DNA of 64,000 bases. Origin: Hyphococcus luteus. Lineage in GTDB: Bacteria; Pseudomonadota; Alphaproteobacteria; Caulobacterales; Parvularculaceae. This document shows, piece after piece, positions 16,576-26,512 of the stretch. The notes beneath the pieces are model-generated. The model made no database searches and was not told the origin of the DNA. It was given only the letters and a program-made list of their open reading frames with translations. The stretch covers positions 70,001 to 134,000 of the forward strand of contig NZ_PJCH01000003.1 of assembly GCF_002943565.1 (NCBI RefSeq), given 5' to 3'. A program made the translations under genes and the position numbers. How positions within the stretch are numbered: position 1 is the first letter of the stretch; every line of letters begins with the position of its first letter.

Positions 16576-18066
16576 TCAGCCTTCGCAGTTGGCGCGCACA
16601 TATTCGTCGAGCAGGCGCACGCCGAAGCCGGTCCCGCCTTTCGGGCAGGTCGGCTTGTCTTTCGTCGACCACGCCATGCCGGCGATGTCGAGATGCGCCC
16701 AGGAAACGTCATCCTTGATGAAGCGGCCGAGGAACGCCGCCGCCGTCGACGAGCCGCCGCCCTTGCCGCCGATATTCTGCATGTCGGCGATTTCGGACTT
16801 GATCATCTCGTCATGGGCTTTGGTGAGCGGCATGCGCCACAGCTTGTCGCCGCTCGTCTCGCTCGCCGCATCCAGCGCCTTTGCAAGCTTGTCGTCCTTG
16901 GTGAACATGCCGCCGAACTCGTTGGCGAGAGAAACGATGATGGCGCCGGTGAGCGTCGCCAGATCGATCACGGTTTTCGGCTTGTAAGTTTCCTGCGTCC
17001 ACCACAGGGCGTCGGCGAGGACGAGACGGCCTTCCGCGTCGGTGTTCAAGACCTCGATGGTCTGGCCCGACATGGATTTGACGACGTCGCCCGGGCGCTG
17101 GGCGTTGCCGTCCGGCATGTTCTCAACAAGCCCGACGACGCCGATGACATTGGCTTTCGCCTTACGCCCTGCGATCGCGGCCATGGCGCCCGTCACCGCG
17201 CCGGCGCCGCCCATGTCCCATTTCATGTCCTCCATGCCGCCGGCGGGCTTCAGCGAGATGCCGCCGGTATCGAAGGTGACGCCCTTGCCCACGAAAGCGA
17301 CGGGCGCATCGCCCTTCTTGCCGCCCATCCATTCCATGGCGACGAGCTTGGGCGGACGGGACGAGCCTTGCGCAACGCCGAGCAGCGAGCCCATGCCGAG
17401 CTTTTTCATCTGCGCTTCGGTGAGCACCGTCACCTTGACGCCAAGATCCGCGAGCTCCTGACAGCGCTTGGCGAAGCTTTCCGGATAAAGGATGTTCGCC
17501 GGCTCCGAGACGAGATCGCGCGTCAGGAACACGCCGTCGCCGATCTTTTCGTAATCGGCGTAGACGTCTTTGGCTTTTGTCGAAGACGTCGCAATCGTGA
17601 CTTTATTGAGAACCGGCTTGTCCTCTTTCTTTTCCTTGGTGCGGTATTTGTCGAACCGGTACGCCTTCATCCGCGCGCCAAGCGCGATGCGCGCGGCAAG
17701 CTCGTCGGCGGCCGGTTTCTTGATCGAAAGCCCGGACAGCGCGATCGCCGCGCTCTTGTCGCGGCCCGCGAGCAGCTTGCCGGCGGCGTTTCCGCCCAGC
17801 GCCTCGGCGTCGAGCGCGGTGAAATCCTTCGACGGTCCCGCGCCGACCAGCAGGATGCGGCTGTTTCCGAGCCCCGCCGGCGCGACAATATCAAGCATCT
17901 TGCCTTTCTTGGCCTTGAAGTCCGCCGCCTTCACCGCGCGCGCGACAGCGCCGTCCGTCGCCTTGTCGAGGTCGTCATAAGCTTTCGGCTTCGCGCCGTC
18001 TTCGAAAACGGGCATGATGATCGCGCCGCTTTTCGGGAGGGCGGCTGCGGAAAAGTTAATTTGCAT
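16576..18066 (-). CDS. pepA: Leucyl aminopeptidase (M17)
   Basis: Cytosolic M17 leucyl aminopeptidase of 496 residues that removes N-terminal residues from peptides with two metal ions. The signature 'NTDAEGRLVLAD' (metal-binding D and E) is exact, and 'VGKGVTFDTGGISLKPAGGMEDMKWDMGGA' supplies the other ligands (shown here in pieces: 'VGKGVTFDTGG' and 'MKWDMGGA'). In E. coli PepA also binds DNA. The gene heads a leftward unit with DUF1499, PNPOx-like and holC, and is divergent from lptF across 144 nt, a position shared with many proteobacteria. Confidence 0.95.
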   Translation of the reverse strand: MQINFSAAALPKSGAIIMPVFEDGAKPKAYDDLDKATDGAVARAVKAADFKAKKGKMLDIVAPAGLGNSRILLVGAGPSKDFTALDAEALGGNAAGKLLAGRDKSAAIALSGLSIKKPAADELAARIALGARMKAYRFDKYRTKEKKEDKPVLNKVTIATSSTKAKDVYADYEKIGDGVFLTRDLVSEPANILYPESFAKRCQELADLGVKVTVLTEAQMKKLGMGSLLGVAQGSSRPPKLVAMEWMGGKKGDAPVAFVGKGVTFDTGGISLKPAGGMEDMKWDMGGAGAVTGAMAAIAGRKAKANVIGVVGLVENMPDGNAQRPGDVVKSMSGQTIEVLNTDAEGRLVLADALWWTQETYKPKTVIDLATLTGAIIVSLANEFGGMFTKDDKLAKALDAASETSGDKLWRMPLTKAHDEMIKSEIADMQNIGGKGGGSSTAAAFLGRFIKDDVSWAHLDIAGMAWSTKDKPTCPKGGTGFGVRLLDEYVRANCEG

Positions 18067-18210
18067 GAAAGTCCTCTTTTCGTGTCTTACTCCGGCCTTG
18101 CGGGCCGGCTTTTCGGGCGCTTCCAGCGCCGGGCCGGATCGTGCTAGGCCGGGGGCGGTTTTGGCGGCGCTACTCTAACGGCGTCGCGCAATAAGGGAAG
18201 ACGCCATTCC

Positions 18211-19335
18211 GTGAAGAGCCTGGACAAATATATCCTGCGCCAATGCGTCGTCCCTCTGTCCCTCATACTCCTGGCCGTCACCACCATTGTCTGGATGACG
18301 CAGAGCCTGCAGCGCATCGAAATCATCGTGGAGCACGGGCAAGGCCTCGGCGTCTTTCTCTATCTGAGCCTTCTGATCATCCCCAGCCTCCTCGCCGTGA
18401 TCATTCCGTTCGCACTGTTCGGCGCCGTCGTTTACACGCTCTACCGGCTGCATTCCGACAGTGAAATCGCCGTTATGTTCGCCGCCGGGGTGAGCCGCGC
18501 GCGCCTCGCCGCCCCCTTGCTGGCGATCACGGCGCTGGCGGCGCTGACGACGCTCTATGTGAATGTCGATTTAATGCCGCGCACCTACCGGGTGATGAAA
18601 CAGAAGGTCGCCAATATCCGCGCCGACTTCGCAAGCTCGCTTCTGAGGAGCGGCGAATTCGTCGACGCCGGCGACGGCTTCACTGTTTATGTGGACGAGG
18701 TGCGCCCGGGCGGGCAGTTTGTCGGCCTGTTGATCAATGACTACCGCAACGCCGAAGACCGCACGACCTACATGGCGCAGCGCGCCATCATACAGGAGAC
18801 CGATGCAGGCCCCCTCCTGCTTTTAAGCAATGGCAGCCGGCAAAGCATCGCGGATTATACAGGCGACGTAGAAATCATCCGTTTCGACGACTGGGCGATC
18901 AACCTGTCGACGCTGCAGGACGGCGCCGGCGAATTGCAGCTTGAAATGACCGAGCGCTATCTCGGCGAGCTTTTAAACCCCGATATGTCGGAGCCTTATG
19001 ACCGCGCGAATGCAAAGAAGCTCGTCGCGGAAGGTCATTCGCGCCTCGCCTCGCCAATCTACGCTTTCGCCTATGTGCTGATCGGCCTCTATGCGCTGAT
19101 CGGCGGCGCCTATACGCGGCGCAGCTATTTCATTCGCGTCGCCGTCGCCGGAACGTCCATCTTCGCGCTTCGCGTCATCGGCTATGTGGCGCAAGGCGCA
19201 GCCGGCGAGACCGGCGCTTACTGGATGGTCTACGCCCCGCCCATGGCCGCAACCGGCGCCGCGGCTTTTCTGCTTCTCGCCCCGCCGCCCTCCCGCCGCT
19301 TCCGGGGCCGGCGCGCCGCAGAAGGGGCCGTCTGA
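18211..19335 (+). CDS. lptF: LPS export permease LptF
   Basis: LptF (374 residues), one of two transmembrane subunits of the LptB2FGC complex that extracts lipopolysaccharide from the inner membrane. Three N-terminal helices (about 15-35, 50-70, 95-115), a beta-jellyroll periplasmic region (about 125-270) and three C-terminal helices match YjgP/YjgQ proteins. The start is GTG at 18211 with 'AAGGGAAG' upstream. It opens the lptF-lptG-lptD-surA-pdxA-rsmA series; the TGA overlaps the lptG ATG (TGATG), which implies coupled, equimolar translation. Confidence 0.94.
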   Translation: MKSLDKYILRQCVVPLSLILLAVTTIVWMTQSLQRIEIIVEHGQGLGVFLYLSLLIIPSLLAVIIPFALFGAVVYTLYRLHSDSEIAVMFAAGVSRARLAAPLLAITALAALTTLYVNVDLMPRTYRVMKQKVANIRADFASSLLRSGEFVDAGDGFTVYVDEVRPGGQFVGLLINDYRNAEDRTTYMAQRAIIQETDAGPLLLLSNGSRQSIADYTGDVEIIRFDDWAINLSTLQDGAGELQLEMTERYLGELLNPDMSEPYDRANAKKLVAEGHSRLASPIYAFAYVLIGLYALIGGAYTRRSYFIRVAVAGTSIFALRVIGYVAQGAAGETGAYWMVYAPPMAATGAAAFLLLAPPPSRRFRGRRAAEGAV

Positions 19336-20429
19336 TGCCCCCGGGAACGCTTTTTCAATATATCGCCTGGCGCACGCTGATCGCCGTGGGCAGCCTTTTC
19401 GCGATTCTTTCGGCCCTCGTGCTGCTGATCGATTTCATCGAAAATCTGCGCTTTGCGTCAAAAGTGCCGGACACCGGATTCGGGCTCGCCGTGAGCACCA
19501 CCCTTTTGAGGGCACCGTCATTGACGCAGATGCTTATCCCGTTTGTCTTTCTCTTTGGCTCGATCTGGATGTTCTATCAGTTGAACAAGAGGTCGGAAAT
19601 TTCGGTCATGCGCTCGGCCGGCCTTTCGGTCTGGCGCCTGCTCGCCCCGGCCGCGCTCATCGCCGCGCTTTCCGGCGTCGTCATCATCACGACCCTCGAT
19701 CCGCTTTCCTCAAACCTCTATGCGCAGGCCGAAAGCCTGAAACAGCGCAAACAGGACAGCGAGCACAACCTGGTGCGGATTTTCGGCGACGGCATCTGGC
19801 TGCGCCAGCGCAACGCCGACGGTCAATTGATCATCAACGCATCGAACTATGACGACGAGCGCGCCGCGCTCGAAAAGGTGACGCTCTGGCGTTTCAATTC
19901 CGAGAGCGTGCTTTTAGAGCGCATCGACGCCGCCGAGGCTTTTCTGTCCGGCCGCACGCTGGAGCTGCATGACGCCAAACTGCGCTCGCCCGACAACGAT
20001 CAAAGCACTTACACGCCGATCTACGCCGTGCGCACGTCGCTCAGCGCCGCAAATCTGCGCGAACGCGTGACGGCGCCGGAAACGCTGTCGATCTGGCAGC
20101 TGCCGCGGTTCATCCTTCTCGCCGAGGCGGCGGGCGTTCCCACCGTGCGATACAATATGCGCTTCCACGATCTTTGTTCGACGCCCCTGAAGCTGCTCGC
20201 CATGGTGCTGATCGCCGCCGCCTTCTCCATGCGGCCCGTGCGTTCCGGCGGCGCCATGCGGCTCGGGATCGTCTCGGTGTTCGCCGGTTTCGCCCTTTAC
20301 ATTCTGTCCGAGATATCCACCGCCATGGGCGAATCAGGGCTGGCGCCCGAAGCGCTGGCCGCCTGGATCCCGGCGGTCGTCGCCAGTCTCGCCGCCGTGA
20401 CGGCGCTCCTGCATTTCGAAGACGGCTAG
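19335..20429 (+). CDS. lptG: LPS export permease LptG
   Basis: LptG (364 residues), the partner permease of LptF in the LPS extractor. It has the same layout: helices at about 15-37, 60-80 and 100-120, the periplasmic jellyroll, then helices at about 275-297, 305-325 and 335-357. The N-terminus 'FQYIAWRTLIAVGSLFAILSAL' is typical. The ATG shares its A with the LptF stop. A gap of 117 nt separates it from lptD, where a secondary promoter could lie. Confidence 0.94.
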   Translation: MPPGTLFQYIAWRTLIAVGSLFAILSALVLLIDFIENLRFASKVPDTGFGLAVSTTLLRAPSLTQMLIPFVFLFGSIWMFYQLNKRSEISVMRSAGLSVWRLLAPAALIAALSGVVIITTLDPLSSNLYAQAESLKQRKQDSEHNLVRIFGDGIWLRQRNADGQLIINASNYDDERAALEKVTLWRFNSESVLLERIDAAEAFLSGRTLELHDAKLRSPDNDQSTYTPIYAVRTSLSAANLRERVTAPETLSIWQLPRFILLAEAAGVPTVRYNMRFHDLCSTPLKLLAMVLIAAAFSMRPVRSGGAMRLGIVSVFAGFALYILSEISTAMGESGLAPEALAAWIPAVVASLAAVTALLHFEDG

Positions 20430-20546
20430 GCCCCCGCGCCGCCCTTTACGGGACCCGCCGCCTCGTCTGGACCTCGCTGACGGCCTCATATAACTCTAGC
20501 CCATTACCAACCGTCATGATTCGCGCCGCCGAAGGGCTCCTTTCCT

Positions 20547-22820
20547 GTGTCGACCTGTAACCGCCTTATAGCGCGCCTGCTGATGACCACGGTGCTGGCG
20601 GGGGCGGCCGGCGGCGTTGGCTTGGCGGCCTATGCGCAAGACCGCGCGCCGGCCGGGACGAGCGCCGAAGACGACGAGCCCGAGCAGGTCCTTTTCGAAG
20701 CGGATACGGTCACCCGCGAATATGAAGGCGGGCCCATCGTAGCCGAGGGCGACGTCAAGGCCTATTTCGGCGAACGTTACCTTCACGCCGACAAGCTCAT
20801 CTACAATCCCGCCACCGATATCGTCATCGCCGAAGGCAATGTCTCGATTACAGACGCCAATATGGAAACGGCCTTCGCCGGACGGGTGGAGCTCTCCGGC
20901 GATTTGCGCGACGGCATCGCCGAGAATTTCAGCGCCCTGCTTGAAGACAATGCGCGCCTCGCCGCCGACAGCGCAATCCGCGAACGCGGCGCCAAGACGA
21001 AGCTGAGCCGCGCGGTCTACACCTCGTGCAATGTCTGCGACGACGACGGCGATCCGAAAACCCCGACCTGGCGCATCAAGTCGCTGCGGGTGACCCGGGA
21101 CCGGGAGCGCAAGGTCGTGCGCTTCCATCACGCCTTCCTCGAAATAAAAGGCGTGCCCATACTCTATGCGCCTTACCTGCAGGTGCCCGACCCGTCCGTC
21201 GAACGCCAGTCCGGTTTTCTGCCGCCCGATATCGGCGCCTCAAGCCGTCTCGGTTTCAATATCGAGCTGCCTTATTACTTAGCGATCTCGAACCACCAGG
21301 ACGCGACTTTCTTCCCGAAATTCACCGCCAAAGACGGCGTCCTGTGGCAGGGAGAATGGCGCCGGCGCGGGCGCGAGGGCTATCACGTCCTGTCCGGCGG
21401 CGTCATCAATTACGACAATCAAAACGAACAGGAAGATGACGTTCCCGGCGTGCGCTGGCACATGTTCGGGCGGGGGTATCGCGATTTCGGCGACAACTGG
21501 CGCGTCTCTTACGACTTCGAACGGGTTTCCGACAAAGATTATCTGCGTCAGTACGATGTGGAGCGCCGGGGCGATCTCAGACAGGAACTCGACCGCGGAA
21601 AAACCAACCAGCTTCGTTCAAATGCGCGCGTCGCGTGGACGCCGGGCAAGTCGCAGCTCATCATGGACGCTTACCTGTTCCAGGGCCTGCGCGCGCGCGA
21701 CGATTCAGACACCATCCCCTATGTGCTGCCGCTGGTTGATTTCAAACACGAATTCGATCGGAAAGTCGCCGGCGGCAAGGCCGCGCTGAAAGCGAACATG
21801 GCTTCGCTTTACCGGACCGAAGGGCTCGATTCCAACCGTTTCACCCTCTCCGGCGAATGGGAGCGCGACATCATCACCAGGAGCGGCCATCGCTTCAACA
21901 TTTTCGCCAAGGCGCGCGGCGATATTTTCGCCTATCGGGATCTCGATCTCGGCACGGAGATCTGCACCGATCCGAACAACGCCTGCGCCAACGACTTCCC
22001 CGGGTTTTCAACAGAAGAGACGAACGACGTTACGGCGCGCTTCGCCCCCACGGCGGGGCTGGAGTGGTCTTATCCGCTGACCCGGACAATCGGCGAAACG
22101 CGGCTGTTCATCGAGCCGCGCGTGCAGCTTGTCGCCAGCATGGAGAACCGCAACGCCGCCGACATCATCAACGAAGATTCCCAAAGCATCGAGTTCGACT
22201 ATGCCGGCCTGTTCGATTTCAACAAGGCGACCGGCTATGACGCCTTCGAGGACGGTCAACGGGTGAATGCAGGCGTCACCGCTTCCGCCGTCTTTCCCAA
22301 CGGCGTCTCGGTCGAAGGATCGATCGGGCAGCAATACCGCCTGCAGCAAACCAACGCCTTCGATTTCTCATCCGGGCTCGGCGAAAAGCAGTCGGATATT
22401 GTGGGATCGCTGAATGTCAGGCTCGGCTCCAACGCCGGCGTCGAAAACCGTTTCCGGATCGACAACGACACCGGCTCCCTTCAACGGGCGGAATCGATCG
22501 CCTTCTACAGAGACAAACGCTTCCGGGCGAATTTGAGCTATGTGCGCCTCAATGAAGAAAATATCGCCAACAACCTCGTGCGCCGCGAAGAGCTGACGGC
22601 GCGCGGCACGGTCAAGATCACCGATCACTGGTCCGTGGGCGGCGCCTGGCGGCTCGACCTCGAAAGCGACCGCACGATCCGGCAGGATTTCATCATCGGC
22701 TATGAAGATGAATGCTCCACTTTCGGCATCACCTATCGCCGGGACCGCACCCGCACCAGCAATTTAAGGCCGGATAACGCCGTCCTGCTCACCTTCACCT
22801 TGAAATCCCTGGTAGATTGA
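20547..22820 (+). CDS. lptD: LPS assembly outer-membrane protein LptD
   Basis: LptD/OstA (757 residues), the outer-membrane barrel that inserts LPS in the outer leaflet with LptE. A signal peptide (to about residue 31, 'GLAAYAQ') is followed by the OstA N-terminal jellyroll (about 50-140, 'ADTVTREYEGGPIVAEGDV') and a long C-terminal barrel from about 210. A Cys pair ('CNVCDDDG', about 158-165) and the later 'CTDPNNAC' could form the disulphides that LptD needs. The start is GTG at 20547. The gene sits between lptG and the periplasmic chaperone surA, which helps fold it. Confidence 0.94.
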   Translation: MSTCNRLIARLLMTTVLAGAAGGVGLAAYAQDRAPAGTSAEDDEPEQVLFEADTVTREYEGGPIVAEGDVKAYFGERYLHADKLIYNPATDIVIAEGNVSITDANMETAFAGRVELSGDLRDGIAENFSALLEDNARLAADSAIRERGAKTKLSRAVYTSCNVCDDDGDPKTPTWRIKSLRVTRDRERKVVRFHHAFLEIKGVPILYAPYLQVPDPSVERQSGFLPPDIGASSRLGFNIELPYYLAISNHQDATFFPKFTAKDGVLWQGEWRRRGREGYHVLSGGVINYDNQNEQEDDVPGVRWHMFGRGYRDFGDNWRVSYDFERVSDKDYLRQYDVERRGDLRQELDRGKTNQLRSNARVAWTPGKSQLIMDAYLFQGLRARDDSDTIPYVLPLVDFKHEFDRKVAGGKAALKANMASLYRTEGLDSNRFTLSGEWERDIITRSGHRFNIFAKARGDIFAYRDLDLGTEICTDPNNACANDFPGFSTEETNDVTARFAPTAGLEWSYPLTRTIGETRLFIEPRVQLVASMENRNAADIINEDSQSIEFDYAGLFDFNKATGYDAFEDGQRVNAGVTASAVFPNGVSVEGSIGQQYRLQQTNAFDFSSGLGEKQSDIVGSLNVRLGSNAGVENRFRIDNDTGSLQRAESIAFYRDKRFRANLSYVRLNEENIANNLVRREELTARGTVKITDHWSVGGAWRLDLESDRTIRQDFIIGYEDECSTFGITYRRDRTRTSNLRPDNAVLLTFTLKSLVD

Positions 22821-22898
22821 GCGCTTGCACGGCTGGCAATTCTGTCTATTTTCCCCATAGCGGGGCGTGGCGGCAAGAAACAGGAAAAACCTGAGCAC

Positions 22899-24212
22899 AT
22901 GCGATTTTCCATAATTAGTACAGTAGCTTGCAGCATGCTGGCCTGCTTTTCTCAGGCATTCGCGCAACAGGAAACCTCACCGGAAGGGCTGACCAGCGAC
23001 CAAGTGATCGAGCGCTCCGGCGTGCCGTCGAGCGCGGTGGCCGCCGTGGTTAACGACGCCGTCGTCACCACCTTCGATCTGCGCCAGCGCATCAAGCTGA
23101 TGCTGATTTCGTCGGGCGGACAAATTCCGCAGGATGCGCTGCCTCAGCTCCAGGCGCAGGCTCTGCGCGACTTGATCGAGGAGCGCCTGAAGCTGCAGGA
23201 AACCAAAGAATTCGACATGGAGATCAGCGACGCCGAAGTCATGGACGAATTGTCCGTCATGGCGGCGCAGTCCAATCTCACCGCGGACCAGTTGATCCAG
23301 ACGCTGGAAGGCGCGGGCATCTCCGTCAACTCGCTGAAACAGCAAATCAAAGCCCAGATCGCCTGGCCGCAACTCGTTCAGGGCCGCTACCGCGACCGGG
23401 TGCGCGTCAATGAAGATGAAATCGACAATACGCTCGAACGCATGCGCGAAGACGCCAGCAAGGAACAGTTCCTCGTTTCGGAAATCTGCATCCCCGTCGA
23501 CAACCCGTCGCAGGCCCAGCAATATTACCAGGGCGGCATGCAGCTCATCGAGCAGATGCGCCGCGGCGTTCCCTTCGCCGTCGTCGCGCAGCAATTCTCC
23601 GCCTGCACGACCGCGGCGGTGGGCGGCGATCTCGGCTGGGTGCGCGCCGGCGAGCTTGCTCCGGAACTCGACAGCGCCATTCGCGAACTGCCGGCCGGGT
23701 CCGTCACCAATCCCATCCCCTCCGAAGGCGCATTCATGATCCTCGCCGTGCGCGACAAGCGCCCGGCGGTCGTGAAGGGCGAACCGAGCTTCACCCTCGC
23801 CTATGCCTCCGCCGACGCATCTCTCGGCAACGCTCAGGCGCATGCGGCGCTCGAAAAAATCAGCACGGCGGAAATCTGTGCGGGACGGGCCCTGCGCATC
23901 GATCTCGGCCCGGGCGTCGGCTACAGCCTCCTCGAAAACGTGACGCTCGACCAGATCGACGAGCGCTTCCGCACCTTTGTCGAAGACCTCGACCGCGAAG
24001 AGCAGTCGATCGTCATAGAGGCGGACGGCGCCTATCACTCCGTCTATGTTTGCGACAAGGACGAAGGCCTTGGCCTTCCCTCCCGCGACGCCATTGAAAA
24101 CCGCATTTACTCGCGCCAGCTCGGCCGGATCAGCCAGCAATATCTGCGCGATATCGAACGCGAATCCATGGTCGACGTCCGCATAGAAAACTTCCAGCAG
24201 CCGAACGGATAA
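22899..24212 (+). CDS. surA: Periplasmic chaperone and peptidyl-prolyl isomerase SurA
   Basis: SurA-type chaperone (437 residues) that escorts outer-membrane proteins such as LptD. A signal peptide ends near residue 23 ('SQAFAQ'). The helical SurA N-domain spans about 40-175 ('[21 protein letters not shown]'). One parvulin domain covers about 180-285, with '[20 protein letters not shown]' as its conserved face. A C-terminal region replaces the second parvulin domain of E. coli SurA and carries cysteines near residues 327 and 386. The pdxA gene begins 7 nt after the stop. Confidence 0.9.
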   Translation: MRFSIISTVACSMLACFSQAFAQQETSPEGLTSDQVIERSGVPSSAVAAVVNDAVVTTFDLRQRIKLMLISSGGQIPQDALPQLQAQALRDLIEERLKLQETKEFDMEISDAEVMDELSVMAAQSNLTADQLIQTLEGAGISVNSLKQQIKAQIAWPQLVQGRYRDRVRVNEDEIDNTLERMREDASKEQFLVSEICIPVDNPSQAQQYYQGGMQLIEQMRRGVPFAVVAQQFSACTTAAVGGDLGWVRAGELAPELDSAIRELPAGSVTNPIPSEGAFMILAVRDKRPAVVKGEPSFTLAYASADASLGNAQAHAALEKISTAEICAGRALRIDLGPGVGYSLLENVTLDQIDERFRTFVEDLDREEQSIVIEADGAYHSVYVCDKDEGLGLPSRDAIENRIYSRQLGRISQQYLRDIERESMVDVRIENFQQPNG

Positions 24213-24219
24213 GATCGCG

Positions 24220-25239
24220 ATGACAGCGTCGCTTGCCCCCGCCCCGCTGGCCTTGAGCATGGGCGAGCCCGGCGGCGTCGGCCCGGAGATCGCCCGCGCC
24301 GCCTGGCGCGTCTTGCGCGACGAAGGGCCGGTGTTCTTTCTGACCGCCGATCCGGCCCTGTTCGCGGCGGGCGACATCGCGCAGATCGAAAACCCGGGCG
24401 ACGTCGCAGCGACCTTTGCTTCGGCCTTGCCGGTGATGGCGCTCAACAGCAAAGTCGCCGCAAAGCCCGGCGACGCCTCGCCGGAAAATGCGCCGGCGGT
24501 GATCGAGAGCATTGAACGCGCCGTCGCTCTTTCGCTTTCCGGCGAAGCCTCGGGCGTCGTCACCAATCCGATCCAGAAATCCTCGCTGATGGCTGCGGGG
24601 TTCAAATTTCCGGGGCATACGGAGTTTCTGGCGGACCTCACGGCCGCCGCGCCGATGCCGGCCGGAAGAACGCGCGGCCCGGTGATGATGCTCGCCGGAC
24701 CTCAATTGAAAACCGTTCCCGTCACCATCCACCAATCGGTGGTGTCGGCGGCGAATTTCCTGACCGCCGAGCTGATTGAAAAGGCTGCGCATGTTACGGC
24801 CGAAGCGTTGCATCATGATTTCGGGATCGAAAAGCCGCGCCTCGCGGTTTCGGGCTTGAACCCCCACGCCGGCGAAGGCGGCGCGCTCGGCAAGGAAGAC
24901 GATGCGATCATCGCGCCCGCCGTCGAAGCGTTGAAAGCCGCCGGGATCGACGCGCGCGGGCCGCTGCCCGCCGACACTATGTTTCATGCCGAAGCGCGCG
25001 AAACGTATGACGCCGCGCTCTGCATGCTCCACGACCAGGCGCTGATCCCGGCGAAGACCCTCGCCTTTCATGAGGCGGTGAATGTGACCTTAGGGCTCCC
25101 CATCGTGCGAACCTCGCCCGATCACGGCACGGCGCTCGACATTGCGGGGAAAGGCAAGGCGCGCGCCGACAGCCTCATCGCCGCCATCCGGCTCGCCGCC
25201 GCTATGGTCGAAAGACGGACCGCGAGCCGCGCCCGATGA
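24220..25239 (+). CDS. pdxA: 4-hydroxythreonine-4-phosphate dehydrogenase
   Basis: PdxA (339 residues) oxidises 4-phosphohydroxy-L-threonine in the DXP-independent-of-host vitamin B6 pathway. Conserved blocks are '[10 protein letters not shown]' near the start, '[10 protein letters not shown]' (about 134-143), 'NPHAGEGG' (about 213-220, metal-binding His) and 'HDQALIP' (about 270, second metal His). The NAD-binding tail '[15 protein letters not shown]' is complete. The TGA overlaps the rsmA ATG in an ATGA, so the two are translationally coupled. Confidence 0.95.
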   Translation: MTASLAPAPLALSMGEPGGVGPEIARAAWRVLRDEGPVFFLTADPALFAAGDIAQIENPGDVAATFASALPVMALNSKVAAKPGDASPENAPAVIESIERAVALSLSGEASGVVTNPIQKSSLMAAGFKFPGHTEFLADLTAAAPMPAGRTRGPVMMLAGPQLKTVPVTIHQSVVSAANFLTAELIEKAAHVTAEALHHDFGIEKPRLAVSGLNPHAGEGGALGKEDDAIIAPAVEALKAAGIDARGPLPADTMFHAEARETYDAALCMLHDQALIPAKTLAFHEAVNVTLGLPIVRTSPDHGTALDIAGKGKARADSLIAAIRLAAAMVERRTASRAR

Positions 25240-26072
25240 CCCGCTTGCCGCCCCTGCGCGACGTGATCGAGCAATACGGGCTCGGCGCAAAAAAATCTCT
25301 CGGCCAGCATTTCCTGCTCGACCTCAATATGACGCGCAAGATCGCCCGCGCCGCCAGCGTCGGCGAAGGCGATACGGCGCTTGAAATCGGGCCGGGTCCC
25401 GGCGGCCTCACCCGCGCGCTGCTTGAAACCGGGGCCCATGTCATCGCCATCGAGCGCGATCATCGCTGCATCGAAGCGCTTGGCGACGTCGCCGCGGCTT
25501 TTGACAACCGTCTTGAGATCGTCGAAGCCGACGCTCTCGCCGCCGACGAGATGGCGCTTGCGGCCGCGCATGCGCCGGTAAAGATCGTCGCCAACCTGCC
25601 CTACAACATTTCGACCGAACTCCTGATCAAATGGCTGAAAGCAGGGCCCGCGCTCTGGTCGGTCATGGCGCTGATGTTTCAAAAGGAAGTCGCCGACCGC
25701 ATTCTCGCCGCGCCGGGCTCGAAAACCTATGGACGTCTATCGGTGATGGCGCAGGCGGCGTCCCGCCCGTCGCGCGCCTTCAACCTGCCGGCGCGCGCTT
25801 TCACGCCGCCGCCGAAAGTCGAATCCACCGTTGTCTTGTTCGAACCGGCGCGCGCGCCTTTCGCGCATCTCCCAGCGCTTGAAAAAGTCACGCAAGCCGC
25901 CTTTTCCCAGCGGCGCAAGATGTTGCGCTCGAGTTTGAAAGCCGTCTTCGGCGACGGGCTCGCCGCGGCGCTGGAGCAGGCGGGCGTGAAAGAAACCCAG
26001 CGCGCCGAAGAATTGAGCGTCGAGCAGTTCAAGCTTTTGGCGGAAATCCTGGCGCAAAAAAACGCCGGCTAG
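25236..26072 (+). CDS. rsmA: 16S rRNA A1518/A1519 dimethyltransferase
   Basis: RsmA/KsgA (278 residues) dimethylates two adenines at the 3' end of 16S rRNA with SAM. Signature blocks are '[11 protein letters not shown]', SAM motif I '[15 protein letters not shown]' (about 49-63) and catalytic motif IV 'NLPYNIST' (about 118-125). It ends the lptF...rsmA series, the usual last gene. Its TAG overlaps the TAG of the convergent thioesterase by 4 nt (CTAG). Confidence 0.96.
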   Translation: MTRLPPLRDVIEQYGLGAKKSLGQHFLLDLNMTRKIARAASVGEGDTALEIGPGPGGLTRALLETGAHVIAIERDHRCIEALGDVAAAFDNRLEIVEADALAADEMALAAAHAPVKIVANLPYNISTELLIKWLKAGPALWSVMALMFQKEVADRILAAPGSKTYGRLSVMAQAASRPSRAFNLPARAFTPPPKVESTVVLFEPARAPFAHLPALEKVTQAAFSQRRKMLRSSLKAVFGDGLAAALEQAGVKETQRAEELSVEQFKLLAEILAQKNAG

Positions 26073-26488
26073 CCGTCTTTCGCCGGTCTTATCATCTGGG
26101 TCTGGGTCACCACGGCGGCCAGCTTGCCGTCTTCACGGAAAATCTCGGTCTTCCAGACCTGCAGCGTGCGGCCGAGATGCACCGGCGTCGTCACCGCCTT
26201 CGCCGTCTGGCCTTGCGGTATGGCGCGCAGAAAATTCGTCTTGCTTTCAACGGTCGTCGTCATGGAGCCCGGGGCCATGTTCATGAAGGCGCCGATGCCG
26301 CCCATATTGTCCGCCATCGCCATCATCGCGCCGCCATGAAGCGTTGCGGGCATGGTGCAATGATCGGCCGTCACTTCAAGCTCGCCTTCGAGACGCTCTT
26401 TTGTGACCAGCGTCATCTTCACGCCCATCATTTTCGCGAAAGGGGTGTTGTTCTCGTTGAACGCGGCGGCGAGGTTTTCTTCGGTCAT
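26069..26488 (-). CDS. PaaI-type hotdog thioesterase
   Basis: A 139-residue hotdog-fold thioesterase likely to hydrolyse aryl- or acyl-CoA. 'HGGAMMAMADNMGG' (about 55-68) is the typical block with the catalytic Asp, and 'GRTLQVWKTEIFREDGKLAAVVTQTQ' forms the closing strands (in pieces). GAGGATTAG precedes the ATG. It lies 24 nt beyond the hydroxylase gene on the same strand, so they may share a transcript. The exact acyl-CoA is unknown. Confidence 0.85.
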   Translation of the reverse strand: MTEENLAAAFNENNTPFAKMMGVKMTLVTKERLEGELEVTADHCTMPATLHGGAMMAMADNMGGIGAFMNMAPGSMTTTVESKTNFLRAIPQGQTAKAVTTPVHLGRTLQVWKTEIFREDGKLAAVVTQTQMIRPAKDG

Positions 26489-26512
26489 CTCTAATCCTCA
26501 TCAGCGCTTCAT

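Noticed and set aside
22977-24641. A 554-residue minus-strand frame across surA and pdxA
   Set aside because: It is the complement of two clear genes on the plus strand and has typical antisense composition.
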